Below, piece by piece: positions 6,903-15,329 of a stretch of DNA of 32,905 nucleotides. Location: assembly GCF_900116375.1 (NCBI RefSeq), contig NZ_UETB01000023.1, forward strand, positions 1 through 32,905. Direction: 5' to 3'. Position numbers and translations under genes: made by a program. The notes under the pieces were generated by a model. It was given only the letters and a program-made list of their open reading frames with translations, ran no database searches and was not told where the DNA came from. Origin of the DNA: Georgenia satyanarayanai. GTDB lineage: Bacteria; Actinomycetota; Actinomycetes; Actinomycetales; Actinomycetaceae. How positions within the stretch are numbered: position 1 is the first letter of the stretch; each line of letters begins with the position of its first letter.

Positions 6903-9900
6903 ATGAGTGTCCTTGACTGGTCAGTGATAGCCAGCGGTGTCGTACTGACCGCGTTCTTGATGTGGTACTTCTTCGGCCCGAAGAAGTCCCGCCGCGCCGA
7001 CGTCGCCGACGGCGTGCAAGAAGTGACGGTCACCGTCAGGGGCGGCTACAGCCCCGACCTCATCGAGGTCCAAGCCGGGATGCCGGTGCGGTTGCTGTTC
7101 GACCGGCAAGAAAGCGGGGACTGCTCCTCCCGGGTGATGTTCCCCGACTTCAAGATCAACCAGAGCCTGCCGGCCAACACCGTCACCGCGGTGGAATTCA
7201 CCCCCACCTCCGCCGGGGAGTACGGCTTCGCGTGCGCGATGAACATGCTCCAGGGCAGGGTGCGGGTCGTCGGTGAGCCGGGGACTGAAGCCGCCGGCGT
7301 AGGCACGGCGGTTGCCGTGGCCGAGCGGCCCTCCGCCCATGACCACCACGGTGCGCCGGCAAGCGAGCGCGGGCACGGGGAACTGGTGGACGGTGTGCAG
7401 GTCGCCGAGGTGAGGATCCGCGGCGGCTACCACCCCCAGGTCCTCCGGCTGGCCCCCGGTGTACCGGCACAGCTGGTCCTGGTCCGGCAGGAGAACGGGG
7501 CGTGCTCTGAGCGATTCACCATCCCGGCCCTCGACGTGGACGTGGCCGTGCCGGCCTTCGGCAGCACTGTCCTGGACGTTGCGGCCCTTCCCGAAGGGCG
7601 GTATGAGTTCACCTGCGGGATGGGGATGCTGCACGGCGCCCTCGAGGTCGGTGACTCACCCAGCACCGACACGGGCACGCACACCGGTTCCACCGGTCAG
7701 GACGCCCCGCCACCGGTGACGGTTTCACCGCCGGTGGCACCGGAGGAGGACGCCGAGGAGCGGGAGCGGGCCGCAGAGATCACCGACCTGCGCCGGCGGG
7801 TGCTGCTGGGGGCCGCGTTGAGCCTTCCGGTGGTGCTGGCGGTGATGGCGGTGGAGTTCTTCTCCGCGGCGTGGGTCCCCGACTTCCTGATGAACCCCTG
7901 GGTGCAGCTGGCACTGATCACCCCGGTGATGTTCTACACCGGCTGGCCCATCCACAAGACCGGGTGGCTGGCCCTGTCCCACCGCACCGCGGACATGAAC
8001 TCCCTGATCACCCTCGGCACGATCGCCGCCTACGGCTACAGCCTGGTCGTCACGTTCGCCCCCGGGCTGCTCCCCGCGGAGACCCGGCAGGTCTACTACG
8101 AAGCCGTCGGGGTCATCATCACCCTCATCCTGCTGGGCCGGCTGTTGGAGACCAAGGCCAAGGCCGGCACCGGTGAAGCGATCCGGACCTTGATCGGTCT
8201 GCAGCCACGCACCGCCCGGGTGGTGCGCGCCGGGCAGGAGCTGGAGATCCCCATCGACGAGGTCGGCGCCGGTGACGTCGTCGTGGTCCGCCCCGGGGAG
8301 AAGCTGCCGGTGGACGGGCAGGTGGTGGAGGGCACCTCCACGGTGGATGAGTCGATGGTCACCGGGGAGCCGATCCCGGTGACGAAGTCCCCCGGCGATG
8401 AGGTCATCGGCGCCACCATCAACCAGACCGGTTCCTTCCGGTACACCGCCACCAAGGTCGGTGCGGACACGATGCTGGCCCAGATCATCACCCTCGTGCG
8501 CCAGGCGCAGGGCTCCAAGGCCCCGATCCAGCGCATCGTGGACAAGGTCTCCAGCTACTTCGTGCCCGCGGTGATCGTCATCGCGATCTGGGCGTTCGTG
8601 GTCTGGGCCCTCGTGGGTCCCCCACCGGCACTCATCTTCGCGCTGGTCGCCGCTGTCTCCGTGCTCATCATCGCCTGCCCCTGCGCGCTCGGGCTGGCCA
8701 CACCGCTGTCCATCACCGTGGGCACCGGCAAGGGCGCCACCGCCGGCATCCTCATCCGCTCGGCCGAGGCGCTGGAGACCGCGCACAAGCTCGACACGGT
8801 GGTGCTGGACAAGACCGGCACCATCACCAAGGGCGCCCCGGCCCTGACCGACGTGCTGCCCGCCGAAGGCTTCACCGACACCGAGCTGCTCACCCTCGTC
8901 GCGGCGGTGGAACGCTCCTCCGAGCACCCGCTGGCCAGCGCCATCGTCACCGGCGCCCAGGACCGCGGCCTGCAGCTTCCCGAGGTGACCGCGTTCGACT
9001 CGGTCACCGGGCAGGGCGTACGCGCCCTGGTCGAGGGCCGGGAGGTCCTCGTCGGAAACCGGCGTCTCCTCGACAGCGCCGGCGTCGCGGCCGAGACGTC
9101 CGCGGCGGACCGGCTCGCCGCGGACGGCAAGACCCCGATGTTCGCCGTCGTCGATGGGCGCTTCGCGGGGGTGATCGGCGTGGCCGACACACTCAAGGAC
9201 GGGTCGGTGGCCGCCATCGCCGCCTTGCAGAAGCGCGGCATCGACGTGGTGATGATGACCGGGGACAACCGCGCCACCGCCGCGGCCATCGCCCGCCAGG
9301 TCGGCATCACCCGGGTGGTGGCCGAGGTCATGCCCGAGCACAAGGCCGCAGAGGTCAAGCGCCTGCAGGGCGAGGGCCGCGTGGTGGGCATGGTCGGTGA
9401 CGGCATCAACGACGCCCCGGCCCTGGCCCAAGCCGACGTCGGCTCGGCGATCGGCACCGGCACCGACGTGGCGATCGAGTCTTCGGACATCACTTTGATC
9501 TCCGGGGCACTGTCCGGGCTGGTCACCGCGGTGGACCTGTCCCGGGCCACGATGCGCAACATCCGCCAGAACCTGGTCTTCGCGTTCATGTACAACGCGA
9601 TTGGGATCCCGATCGCCGCCGGGGTGCTCTACCCCGCGCTCGGCCTGATGCTCAGCCCGATGATCGCCGCGGCCGCGATGGCCCTGTCCTCCCTGTCCGT
9701 GGTCGCCAACGCCAACCGGCTGCGCGCCTTCACCCCTCGGCCCATCCCCGAGGTCACCAACGCCCCCGCCACCGACCCGGTGGTGGAGGTCGGGCACGAC
9801 GACCAACAAGGAACGGAGAACACCATGTCCCACAGCTCTGAACAGGTCACCGACCCCGTGTGCGGGATGAGCATCGACCCGGCATCGGCCGCCGACAGCG

Positions 9901-9998
9901 CCGAGCACGCGGGCCAGACCTACCACTTCTGCTCCACCCACTGCGCGCAGACCTTCCGCGCAGACCCGGCCCGATACGCCACCTCGGTGGCTCCCTAA
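6903..9998 (+). CDS. copA: Cu+/Ag+ P1B-1 ATPase with two N-terminal cupredoxin domains and a C-terminal YHS domain
   Basis: 1031 aa, much longer than the usual 750-850. Order: an extra N-terminal membrane helix (6-25); cupredoxin 1 (about 38-123, ligand-like C111 and M115 in CAMNMLQG); a His-rich linker; cupredoxin 2 (about 164-250, C238, M242 and H244 in CGMGMLHG); the ATPase core (about 295-945); and YHS (about 981-1026, [11 protein letters not shown]...FCSTHC). Core motifs: metal-site C592-P-C594, TGEP 487-490, phosphorylated D636 in DKTGT, HP 675-676, GDGIND 832-837, YN 897-898 and MALSS 926-930, which define Cu+/Ag+ export (P1B-1). The cupredoxins probably receive or hold metal at the outer face, and the YHS tail binds metal inside. 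An in-frame ATG at 9825 behind a ribosome-binding-like site may also yield free YHS protein. Confidence 0.93.
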   Translation: MSVLDWSVIASGVVLTAFLMWYFFGPKKSRRADVADGVQEVTVTVRGGYSPDLIEVQAGMPVRLLFDRQESGDCSSRVMFPDFKINQSLPANTVTAVEFTPTSAGEYGFACAMNMLQGRVRVVGEPGTEAAGVGTAVAVAERPSAHDHHGAPASERGHGELVDGVQVAEVRIRGGYHPQVLRLAPGVPAQLVLVRQENGACSERFTIPALDVDVAVPAFGSTVLDVAALPEGRYEFTCGMGMLHGALEVGDSPSTDTGTHTGSTGQDAPPPVTVSPPVAPEEDAEERERAAEITDLRRRVLLGAALSLPVVLAVMAVEFFSAAWVPDFLMNPWVQLALITPVMFYTGWPIHKTGWLALSHRTADMNSLITLGTIAAYGYSLVVTFAPGLLPAETRQVYYEAVGVIITLILLGRLLETKAKAGTGEAIRTLIGLQPRTARVVRAGQELEIPIDEVGAGDVVVVRPGEKLPVDGQVVEGTSTVDESMVTGEPIPVTKSPGDEVIGATINQTGSFRYTATKVGADTMLAQIITLVRQAQGSKAPIQRIVDKVSSYFVPAVIVIAIWAFVVWALVGPPPALIFALVAAVSVLIIACPCALGLATPLSITVGTGKGATAGILIRSAEALETAHKLDTVVLDKTGTITKGAPALTDVLPAEGFTDTELLTLVAAVERSSEHPLASAIVTGAQDRGLQLPEVTAFDSVTGQGVRALVEGREVLVGNRRLLDSAGVAAETSAADRLAADGKTPMFAVVDGRFAGVIGVADTLKDGSVAAIAALQKRGIDVVMMTGDNRATAAAIARQVGITRVVAEVMPEHKAAEVKRLQGEGRVVGMVGDGINDAPALAQADVGSAIGTGTDVAIESSDITLISGALSGLVTAVDLSRATMRNIRQNLVFAFMYNAIGIPIAAGVLYPALGLMLSPMIAAAAMALSSLSVVANANRLRAFTPRPIPEVTNAPATDPVVEVGHDDQQGTENTMSHSSEQVTDPVCGMSIDPASAADSAEHAGQTYHFCSTHCAQTFRADPARYATSVAP
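9825..9998 (+). other. Possible internal start giving a free YHS-domain protein
   Basis: An in-frame ATG (residue 975 of the ATPase) is preceded by GGAACGGAG at a spacing suited to initiation. It would produce a 57-aa protein, [18 protein letters not shown]..., consisting of just the YHS domain. A separate YHS protein exists at 20150-20407. Either the ATPase arose by fusion with a downstream YHS gene and kept the start, or both products are made. Seen in sequence: the motif, frame and spacing. Use of the start is inference. Confidence 0.35.
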
Positions 9999-10008
9999 CC
10001 CACACACC

Positions 10009-10041
10009 CCGTGGGCACCGGCACCACGCCGGCGCCCACGG
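10009..10041. terminator. Hairpin between the ATPase and csoR
   Basis: CCGTGGGC (10009-10016) pairs with GCCCACGG (10034-10041). After one mismatch, CCGG/CCGG (10018-10021 and 10029-10032) extends the stem to 12 bp with a 7-nt loop. There is no U-run. It lies in the 64-bp gap before csoR. It could be a partial terminator or an mRNA-stabilising structure that sets different levels for the ATPase and its repressor. Confidence 0.5.
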
Positions 10042-10062
10042 AGATCCCGGGAGGCGATCAGG

Positions 10063-10341
10063 ATGACCACCGACCAGCACACACGGGCCCTGCTCCTGCG
10101 GCTGCGCCGGATCGAGGGCCAGGTCCGCGGCATCGCCCGCATGGTCGAGGAGGACAAGTACTGCATCGACATCCTCACCCAGGTCTCGGCCGCCTCCCGG
10201 GCCCTGCAGAGCGTGGCCTTGGCGCTGCTCCAGGAGCACATGGCCCACTGCCTGCTCCACGCCGCACAAGCCGGCGAGCTCCAGCAGGAGGCCAAGCTCA
10301 AGGAAGCCTCCGACGCCATCGCCCGCCTGGTCCGCAGCTGA
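10063..10341 (+). CDS. csoR: CsoR-family copper-sensing transcriptional repressor
   Basis: 92 aa, all-helical DUF156 family. The Cu(I) triad is present: C34 (DKYCIDIL), H59 and C63 (LLQEHMAHC), the pattern of copper-type CsoR rather than RcnR, FrmR or persulfide-sensing CstR. The N-terminal LLLRLRRIEGQVRGIARMV is the family signature helix. It starts at ATG 10063 behind GGGAGG. Apo-CsoR binds TACCC/GGGTA palindromes, and Cu(I) releases it. Matching operators lie at 6619, 20502 and 29832, so one repressor could govern three promoters here. It is embedded in the operon it should control. Confidence 0.95.
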   Translation: MTTDQHTRALLLRLRRIEGQVRGIARMVEEDKYCIDILTQVSAASRALQSVALALLQEHMAHCLLHAAQAGELQQEAKLKEASDAIARLVRS

Positions 10342-10357
10342 AGGAGGAGGAAACCCC

Positions 10358-10651
10358 GTGGCCATCGACTACGACGCCCCACGCCCCCGCGAGGAGGAGG
10401 CGCCCGACACGACGCCCCTGACCGGGCTGATCGCGGCAGCACCGGCGCCCCCGGAGGAGACCGACGAGGCCGAGCTGGCCGAGCAGTATGAGCTGCCCGG
10501 CGCGGACCTGTCCGGTGAGGAGCTGACCGTGGCGGTAGTGCCACGACAGCGGGACGAGTTCGTCTGCGCCCGGTGCTTCCTCGTCCACCACCACAGCCAG
10601 CTGGCCTACCACGACGCCTGCCAGCCGGTGTGCGGTGAGTGCGCGTCCTGA
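10358..10651 (+). CDS. DUF4193-family protein, copper-operon paralogue
   Basis: 97 aa from GTG 10358 behind AAGGAGGAGG. It begins AIDYDAPRPREEE and has ELPGADLSGEELTV (45-58) and VVPRQRDEFVC, the hallmarks of actinobacterial DUF4193. The C-terminal third holds a Cys/His cluster: C70, C73, H77-H79, H85, C88, C92 and C95, which would form a zinc-ribbon-like or copper-binding site. The family is normally a single housekeeping gene of unknown function. A second copy between csoR and GAPDH suggests a metal-stress version, perhaps with altered metal preference. Function is not known. Confidence 0.85.
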   Translation: MAIDYDAPRPREEEAPDTTPLTGLIAAAPAPPEETDEAELAEQYELPGADLSGEELTVAVVPRQRDEFVCARCFLVHHHSQLAYHDACQPVCGECAS

Positions 10652-10708
10652 CCGCGGGGCCATCGAACGCACCGATGACAACAACGAAACAAACGAAGGA
10701 GAGCTGAG

Positions 10709-11764
10709 ATGAACGTTCAGGTAGCCATCAACGGATATGGCGTGATCGGTAAACGAGTGGCCGACGCGGTGCGGGCCATGCCCGACATGGACCTGGTGGG
10801 GGTGGCGGACGTGACCACCGACTGGCGCGTGCGCACCGCGACCGAGCGGGGCATCGCCGTCTTTGCCGCCACCGATGAGGCCGGTGCCGCCATGGTCCAG
10901 GCCGGGGTACCGGTGGCCGGCACCCTGGCTGAGCTGCTGGCCCAGGCCGATGTCGTGGTGGACACCACCCCCAAGAAGGTCGCCGCCACCAACCTGGAGG
11001 TCTACCGCGCGGCCGGGGTCAAGGCCGTGTTCCAAGGCGGGGAGTCCCACGCCACCACCGGGCACTCCTTCGTCGCCCAGGCAAACTACGCCACCGCGCT
11101 CGGCCGGGACACCACCCGGGTGGTCTCCTGCAACACCACCAGCATCGTGCGCGTGCTCGGCGCCCTGCACGATGCCGGCCTGCTCGCCCGCGCGCGTGGG
11201 GTGCTGATCAGGCGTGCCACCGACCCGGCCCAGTCCCACCAGCGCGGGATCATGAACACCGTGGTCCCCGAGGGCTCCATCCCCTCCCACCAGGGCCCCG
11301 ACGCCCGCACCGTCCTGCCGGAGCTGGACGTGGTCACCATGGCCGCCAAGGCCGCCCACACCCAGACCCACAACCACTTCTGGACGCTGCAGCTGACCCG
11401 CCCGGCCAGCCGCGAGGAGGTCCTGGAGGCCCTGCGGGCCGCACCCAGGATCGCGTTCATCCGCATGGCCGACGGCCTGACCGCCCTGAACACCACCGTC
11501 GAGCTCATGGGCGACCTGGGCCGACCCCGCGGTGACATGTGGGAGGTCGCCGTGTGGGAAGACGTCCTGACCGTCGAGGGCGACGAGGCCTACCTGACCT
11601 ACCAGGTCAACAACGAGGCCATCGTCATCCCCGAGACCATCGACGCGATCCGTGCCCTGACACAGACCATCGCCGACGGTGCCACGTCGATGGCGCTGAC
11701 CGACGAGGTCCTGGGGATGCGCCGCGAGTTCCTCCCCACCCCGGTCCCCGTGACCGCCGACTGA
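10709..11764 (+). CDS. Type II (archaeal-type) glyceraldehyde-3-phosphate dehydrogenase
   Basis: 351 aa. It converts glyceraldehyde-3-phosphate, phosphate and NAD(P)+ to 1,3-bisphosphoglycerate. Rossmann start VAINGYGVIGKRVADAV, then VVDTTPKKVAATN, and catalytic C141 in VVSCNTTSIVR. HTQTHNHF and the C-terminal extension fit the archaeal type II family, not bacterial GapA. RBS GAAGGAGAG precedes the ATG. Lying 57 bp after the DUF4193 gene and 67 bp before the next ATPase, it is within the copper operon. Copper inhibits ordinary GapA in bacteria such as S. aureus, so a distinct isoenzyme here may keep glycolysis running under metal stress. Coenzyme preference cannot be read off safely. Confidence 0.85.
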   Translation: MNVQVAINGYGVIGKRVADAVRAMPDMDLVGVADVTTDWRVRTATERGIAVFAATDEAGAAMVQAGVPVAGTLAELLAQADVVVDTTPKKVAATNLEVYRAAGVKAVFQGGESHATTGHSFVAQANYATALGRDTTRVVSCNTTSIVRVLGALHDAGLLARARGVLIRRATDPAQSHQRGIMNTVVPEGSIPSHQGPDARTVLPELDVVTMAAKAAHTQTHNHFWTLQLTRPASREEVLEALRAAPRIAFIRMADGLTALNTTVELMGDLGRPRGDMWEVAVWEDVLTVEGDEAYLTYQVNNEAIVIPETIDAIRALTQTIADGATSMALTDEVLGMRREFLPTPVPVTAD

Positions 11765-11831
11765 CACCAGCCGGTGCCGGGCTCCACCCAGCACATCCCA
11801 TCACGGCCGTGCGGCCGGGAAAGAGGCGATC

Positions 11832-14303
11832 ATGACCAACTCGCACACCACGGTCCTGGAGGTCGGTGGCCTGCACTGGGCCACCTCCGAGCCCGTCATC
11901 GAGAAGACGCTGCTGGGCCGCCCCGGGGTGCTCGCCGTCCAGGCCAGCGCCGCATCCCAGAGCGCGACCGTCACCTACGACCCCGACACCACGTCGGTGG
12001 CCCAGCTGGTGGGCTGGGTCAACGACTGCGGCTACCACTGCGCCGGGCAGTCGGTGCCCGACCACATGTGCCACCCGATGGCCGAACCGGCCCCCGGCGA
12101 CACCCACGACGCGCACGCCGGGCACGACGCCCACGAGGGCCATAGCGAGCACAGCAGCCACGTCGGGCACGAGGCGCACGCCGGGCACGCGGACCACGGG
12201 GGCGGTGAGGAGGTGGACCGCTCCGCGCAGGCGGTGATGGGCCACGGCGGGCACCACGGCGGCGCCTCGATGGAGGACATGGCCCGCGACATGCGCAACC
12301 GGTTCCTGGTCGCCCTGGTCCTGGCCATCCCCATCACGATCTGGTCCCCGCTCGGACGTGATGTCCTGGGACTGGACCCGCCGCTGGCGTTCGGGCTGCG
12401 CGACGACGTCTTCACCCTCATCCTGTCGCTGCCGGTAGTCTTCTACTCGGCGTGGATCTTCTTCGACGGCGCCTACCGGGCACTGCGAGCCAAGACGCTG
12501 GACATGATGGTCCTGGTGGCGGTCGCCGTGGGCGCGGGGTGGCTCTACAGCCTGGTCATCACCCTCACCGGCGGCGGTGAGGTCTTCTACGAGGCGGTCA
12601 CGGTCTTGACCACCTTCGTGCTCCTGGGGCACTGGCTGGAGATGCGGGCCCGAGGTGGGGCGAACGACGCGGTCCGCACGCTGCTGCAGCTGGCCCCCTC
12701 CCAAGCCGTCGTGATCCGCGACGGCCAGCCGGTGGAGGTGCCGACGGCCGAGGTCGTCGTCGGTGACCTGCTGCTGGTACGGCCCGGGTCGAAGATCCCC
12801 ACCGACGCGGTCGTGGAGGAGGGTGAGTCCGAGGTCGATGAGTCGATGGTCACCGGGGAGTCCATGCCGGTGGAGAAGGCACCCGGCGCGCAGGTCATCG
12901 GCGCCTCGATCAACACCACCGGCACCTTGCGGGCCCGGGCGACGAAAGTCGGGGCGGACACCGCGCTGGCGCAGATCGTCAAGATGGTCCAAGAGGCCCA
13001 GAACTCCAAGGCCCCCGGTCAGCGCCTGGCCGACCGGGCCGCGTTCTGGCTGGTGTTCGTCGCCCTCATCGGCGGCACCCTGACGTTCACCGTGTGGATG
13101 ATCGCCGGCGCCGGGGTGCCGACGGCGATGCTGTTCGCGATCACCGTGGTGGTCGTCACCTGCCCCGACGCCCTGGGCCTGGCCACCCCGATGGCGATCA
13201 TGGTCGGCACCGGCCTCGGCGCCCAGCGGGGGGTGCTGTTCAAGAACGCCACTGCCCTGGAGGGTACGGCGAAGATCGACACGGTGGTGCTGGACAAGAC
13301 CGGCACGCTGACCAAGGGCGAACCGGAGGTCACCGACGTCATCGCGGCCGGCATGAGCGAGGAGGAAATGCTGGCCCTGGTCGCCGCCGTCGAGCGTGAG
13401 TCCGAGCACCCGCTGGCCCGGGCAATCGACAACCACGCCGCTGCGCGCGGCGTGCCGGTGCTCAGCGTGAGCGAGTTCCTCAACGTTCCAGGGCACGGCG
13501 CCACGGCCACCGTGGACGGCCGCCGGGTCCTGGCGGGCAACCTGCGCCTCATGGCCAGGGAGAACGTCGACCTCGGCGACCTGGCCCAGCGGCGCGACGA
13601 GCTGGCCGCCTCCGGGCGCACCGCGGTGCTGGTCGCCGTGGACGGGCGCGCGGTGGGTGTCATCGCGCTGGCCGACGCGGCCCGGGACACGGCCGCCGCG
13701 GCCGTCGCGGCCCTGCACGAGTCCGGGATCGAGGTCGTCATGCTCACCGGTGACAACGAGGCCACCGCGCGGCGCATCGCCGAACAGCTCGGCATCGACA
13801 CGGTCATCGCCGAGGTCCTGCCCGGGGACAAGGCCGAGAAGATCGCCGAGCTGCAGCAGGCCGGCAAGACGGTGGCGATGGTCGGGGACGGCGTCAACGA
13901 CGCCCCGGCCCTCGCCAAGGCAGACATCGGCATCGCGATCGGGGCCGGGACCGACGTGGCCATCGAGACCGCGGACATCGTCCTGATGCGCTCCGATCCA
14001 CTGGACGTCTCCGTCGCGCTGCGCATCGGCCGGGGCACGGTGCGCAAGGAGCGCCAGAACCTGGCCTGGGCGGTCGGCTACAACGCCATCGCGCTGCCCA
14101 TCGCGGCGGGGGTGTTCTACCCCTCCTTCGGTCTGATGCTGCGCCCGGAGATCGCGGCCCTGACGATGTCCGGTTCCACGGTCATCGTCACGATCAACGC
14201 CCTGCTGCTCAAGCGGCTCCGGCTGCCCGCCCAACAAGCCCCGGGCGCGCCGCAGCGTGCCCTTGCGGAGCCGACCGCACCGGTGCCGGCCGGCACCCGC
14301 TGA
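11832..14303 (+). CDS. CopB-like P1B ATPase with CPD metal motif and a Cys-less HMA domain
   Basis: 823 aa. The N-terminal HMA fold (about 6-70) lacks the CxxC: the motif position reads GLHWATSE. A His-rich linker (about 78-143) carries many HxxHxxH repeats. The ATPase core has TGES 341-344, phosphorylated D488 in DKTGT, HP 526-527 and GDGVND 685-690. The transmembrane motif is C444-P-D446, not CPC or CPH. The last helix pair has GYNAIALP and MSGSTVIVTIN, the MSxST signature of P1B-3 (CopB) pumps. This points to a copper/silver exporter of CopB ancestry with one ligand changed to Asp. RBS AAGAGG precedes ATG 11832. It lies between GAPDH and an EamA transporter in the same operon. Confidence 0.9.
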   Translation: MTNSHTTVLEVGGLHWATSEPVIEKTLLGRPGVLAVQASAASQSATVTYDPDTTSVAQLVGWVNDCGYHCAGQSVPDHMCHPMAEPAPGDTHDAHAGHDAHEGHSEHSSHVGHEAHAGHADHGGGEEVDRSAQAVMGHGGHHGGASMEDMARDMRNRFLVALVLAIPITIWSPLGRDVLGLDPPLAFGLRDDVFTLILSLPVVFYSAWIFFDGAYRALRAKTLDMMVLVAVAVGAGWLYSLVITLTGGGEVFYEAVTVLTTFVLLGHWLEMRARGGANDAVRTLLQLAPSQAVVIRDGQPVEVPTAEVVVGDLLLVRPGSKIPTDAVVEEGESEVDESMVTGESMPVEKAPGAQVIGASINTTGTLRARATKVGADTALAQIVKMVQEAQNSKAPGQRLADRAAFWLVFVALIGGTLTFTVWMIAGAGVPTAMLFAITVVVVTCPDALGLATPMAIMVGTGLGAQRGVLFKNATALEGTAKIDTVVLDKTGTLTKGEPEVTDVIAAGMSEEEMLALVAAVERESEHPLARAIDNHAAARGVPVLSVSEFLNVPGHGATATVDGRRVLAGNLRLMARENVDLGDLAQRRDELAASGRTAVLVAVDGRAVGVIALADAARDTAAAAVAALHESGIEVVMLTGDNEATARRIAEQLGIDTVIAEVLPGDKAEKIAELQQAGKTVAMVGDGVNDAPALAKADIGIAIGAGTDVAIETADIVLMRSDPLDVSVALRIGRGTVRKERQNLAWAVGYNAIALPIAAGVFYPSFGLMLRPEIAALTMSGSTVIVTINALLLKRLRLPAQQAPGAPQRALAEPTAPVPAGTR

Positions 14304-14314
14304 CCGGGGTCGGC

Positions 14315-15329
14315 GTGGACGTCCCTGTCGGCACCACCGCTGCGGCCGCTTCGGCGCCCGGAGCGGTGCCCCGGCGGCCGAAGCCGTTGCGGATGCTGTG
14401 GATCACCGCGGCCTGGGGGGCGTGCTTCGTCGTGATCCAGTGGGGCCTCCGCGACGCCCCGCTGCTGTGGTACGCCGCGCTGCGTGCCCTGGTGGCCGGC
14501 GCCGCCCTGCTGGCGCTGGGAGCCATCCAGCACCGCCCGTCCCCCCGCGGCGCACGTGCCTGGGGGCTCATCACGGTCCTCGGGCTGGTCAACGTCACGC
14601 TCGCCTTCGCCACCATGTTCGCCGGGGTCGCCGGCGGGGCGACGGGCACCGCCGCGGTGCTGGCCAACGCCCAGCCGTTGCTGATCATCCTGCCGGCCTG
14701 GTGGCTCTTCCCCCCGGACCGCTGCCGCCCTGGTCGTCGGCTTCGCCGGGCTCGTCCTGGTCGCGGTGCCCGGCGGCGGGGGCGGCGGCGCGATCCTGTC
14801 GCTGCTCTCGGCGGTGGCCGTGACCGCCGGCACGCTGCTCTCGCGCCGCCTGGGCGGGCTGGATCTGGTCACGGCCACCGGCTGGCACCTGCTCATCGGC
14901 GGGGTGGCCCTGACCGGCCTCGCCGCGGCCATGGAGGGCACGCCAGTGATCATCTGGACCCCCCGCTTCGTCGTGTCGCTGGCGTTCCTGGCGCTGGTGG
15001 GCACCGCGGCGACCACGGTGGCGTGGTTCGTCGAGGCCCGCCGCAGCCGCCTGGACACCCTGACCACCTGGACCTTCCTCACCCCCGTCCTGGGCATCGC
15101 GCTGGCCGCTGTCCTGCTGGGTGAGCGCCCGGGCGGGTGGACCGCCGCCGGGCTCCTCGCCGTGCTGGTCGCCATGTGGATCGCCCTGCGGTCACCACGC
15201 CGGACCACCACCCCAGCGCCGGCGACTGGCCCAACCGACGAGGGCTCCGCCCAGGACCCGGGACCGGGCACGTCCCGCAGCCGCCAGATGGCCACCGCAC
15301 CTGTCTTGCCGAGCGAAGGAGAACCGTGA
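14315..15329 (+). pseudogene. EamA/DMT-family transporter with a frameshift
   Basis: The N-terminal part (MDVPVG... through PLLIILPAWWLF, frame of 14315) and the C-terminal part (RTAAALVVGFAGLVLVAVPG onwards to EGEP, ending 15329) read in different frames. The switch falls at a run of six C near 14710-14715. Together they would make about 337 aa with ten helices and two EamA repeats, a typical drug/metabolite exporter. The shift is one base, so it is a loss-of-function mutation, a homopolymer sequencing error, or, less likely, slippage. The start is GTG 14315, 12 bp after the ATPase stop. The stop overlaps the next gene's GTG by 4 bp, so the gene was once part of the operon. Substrate unknown. 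Confidence 0.75.

Noticed and set aside
7725-10544. 939-codon minus-strand open frame opposite the CopA-type ATPase
   Set aside because: Low-complexity, Gly/Asp/His/Arg-rich translation with no domain; it is the antisense of a well-supported gene in GC-rich DNA.
11625-14237. 870-codon minus-strand open frame opposite the CPD ATPase
   Set aside because: Same antisense artefact; no start context, no recognisable domain.
14700-14730. Programmed ribosomal frameshift in the EamA gene
   Set aside because: There is a C run but no convincing slippery heptamer, stimulator structure or family precedent; mutation or error is simpler.
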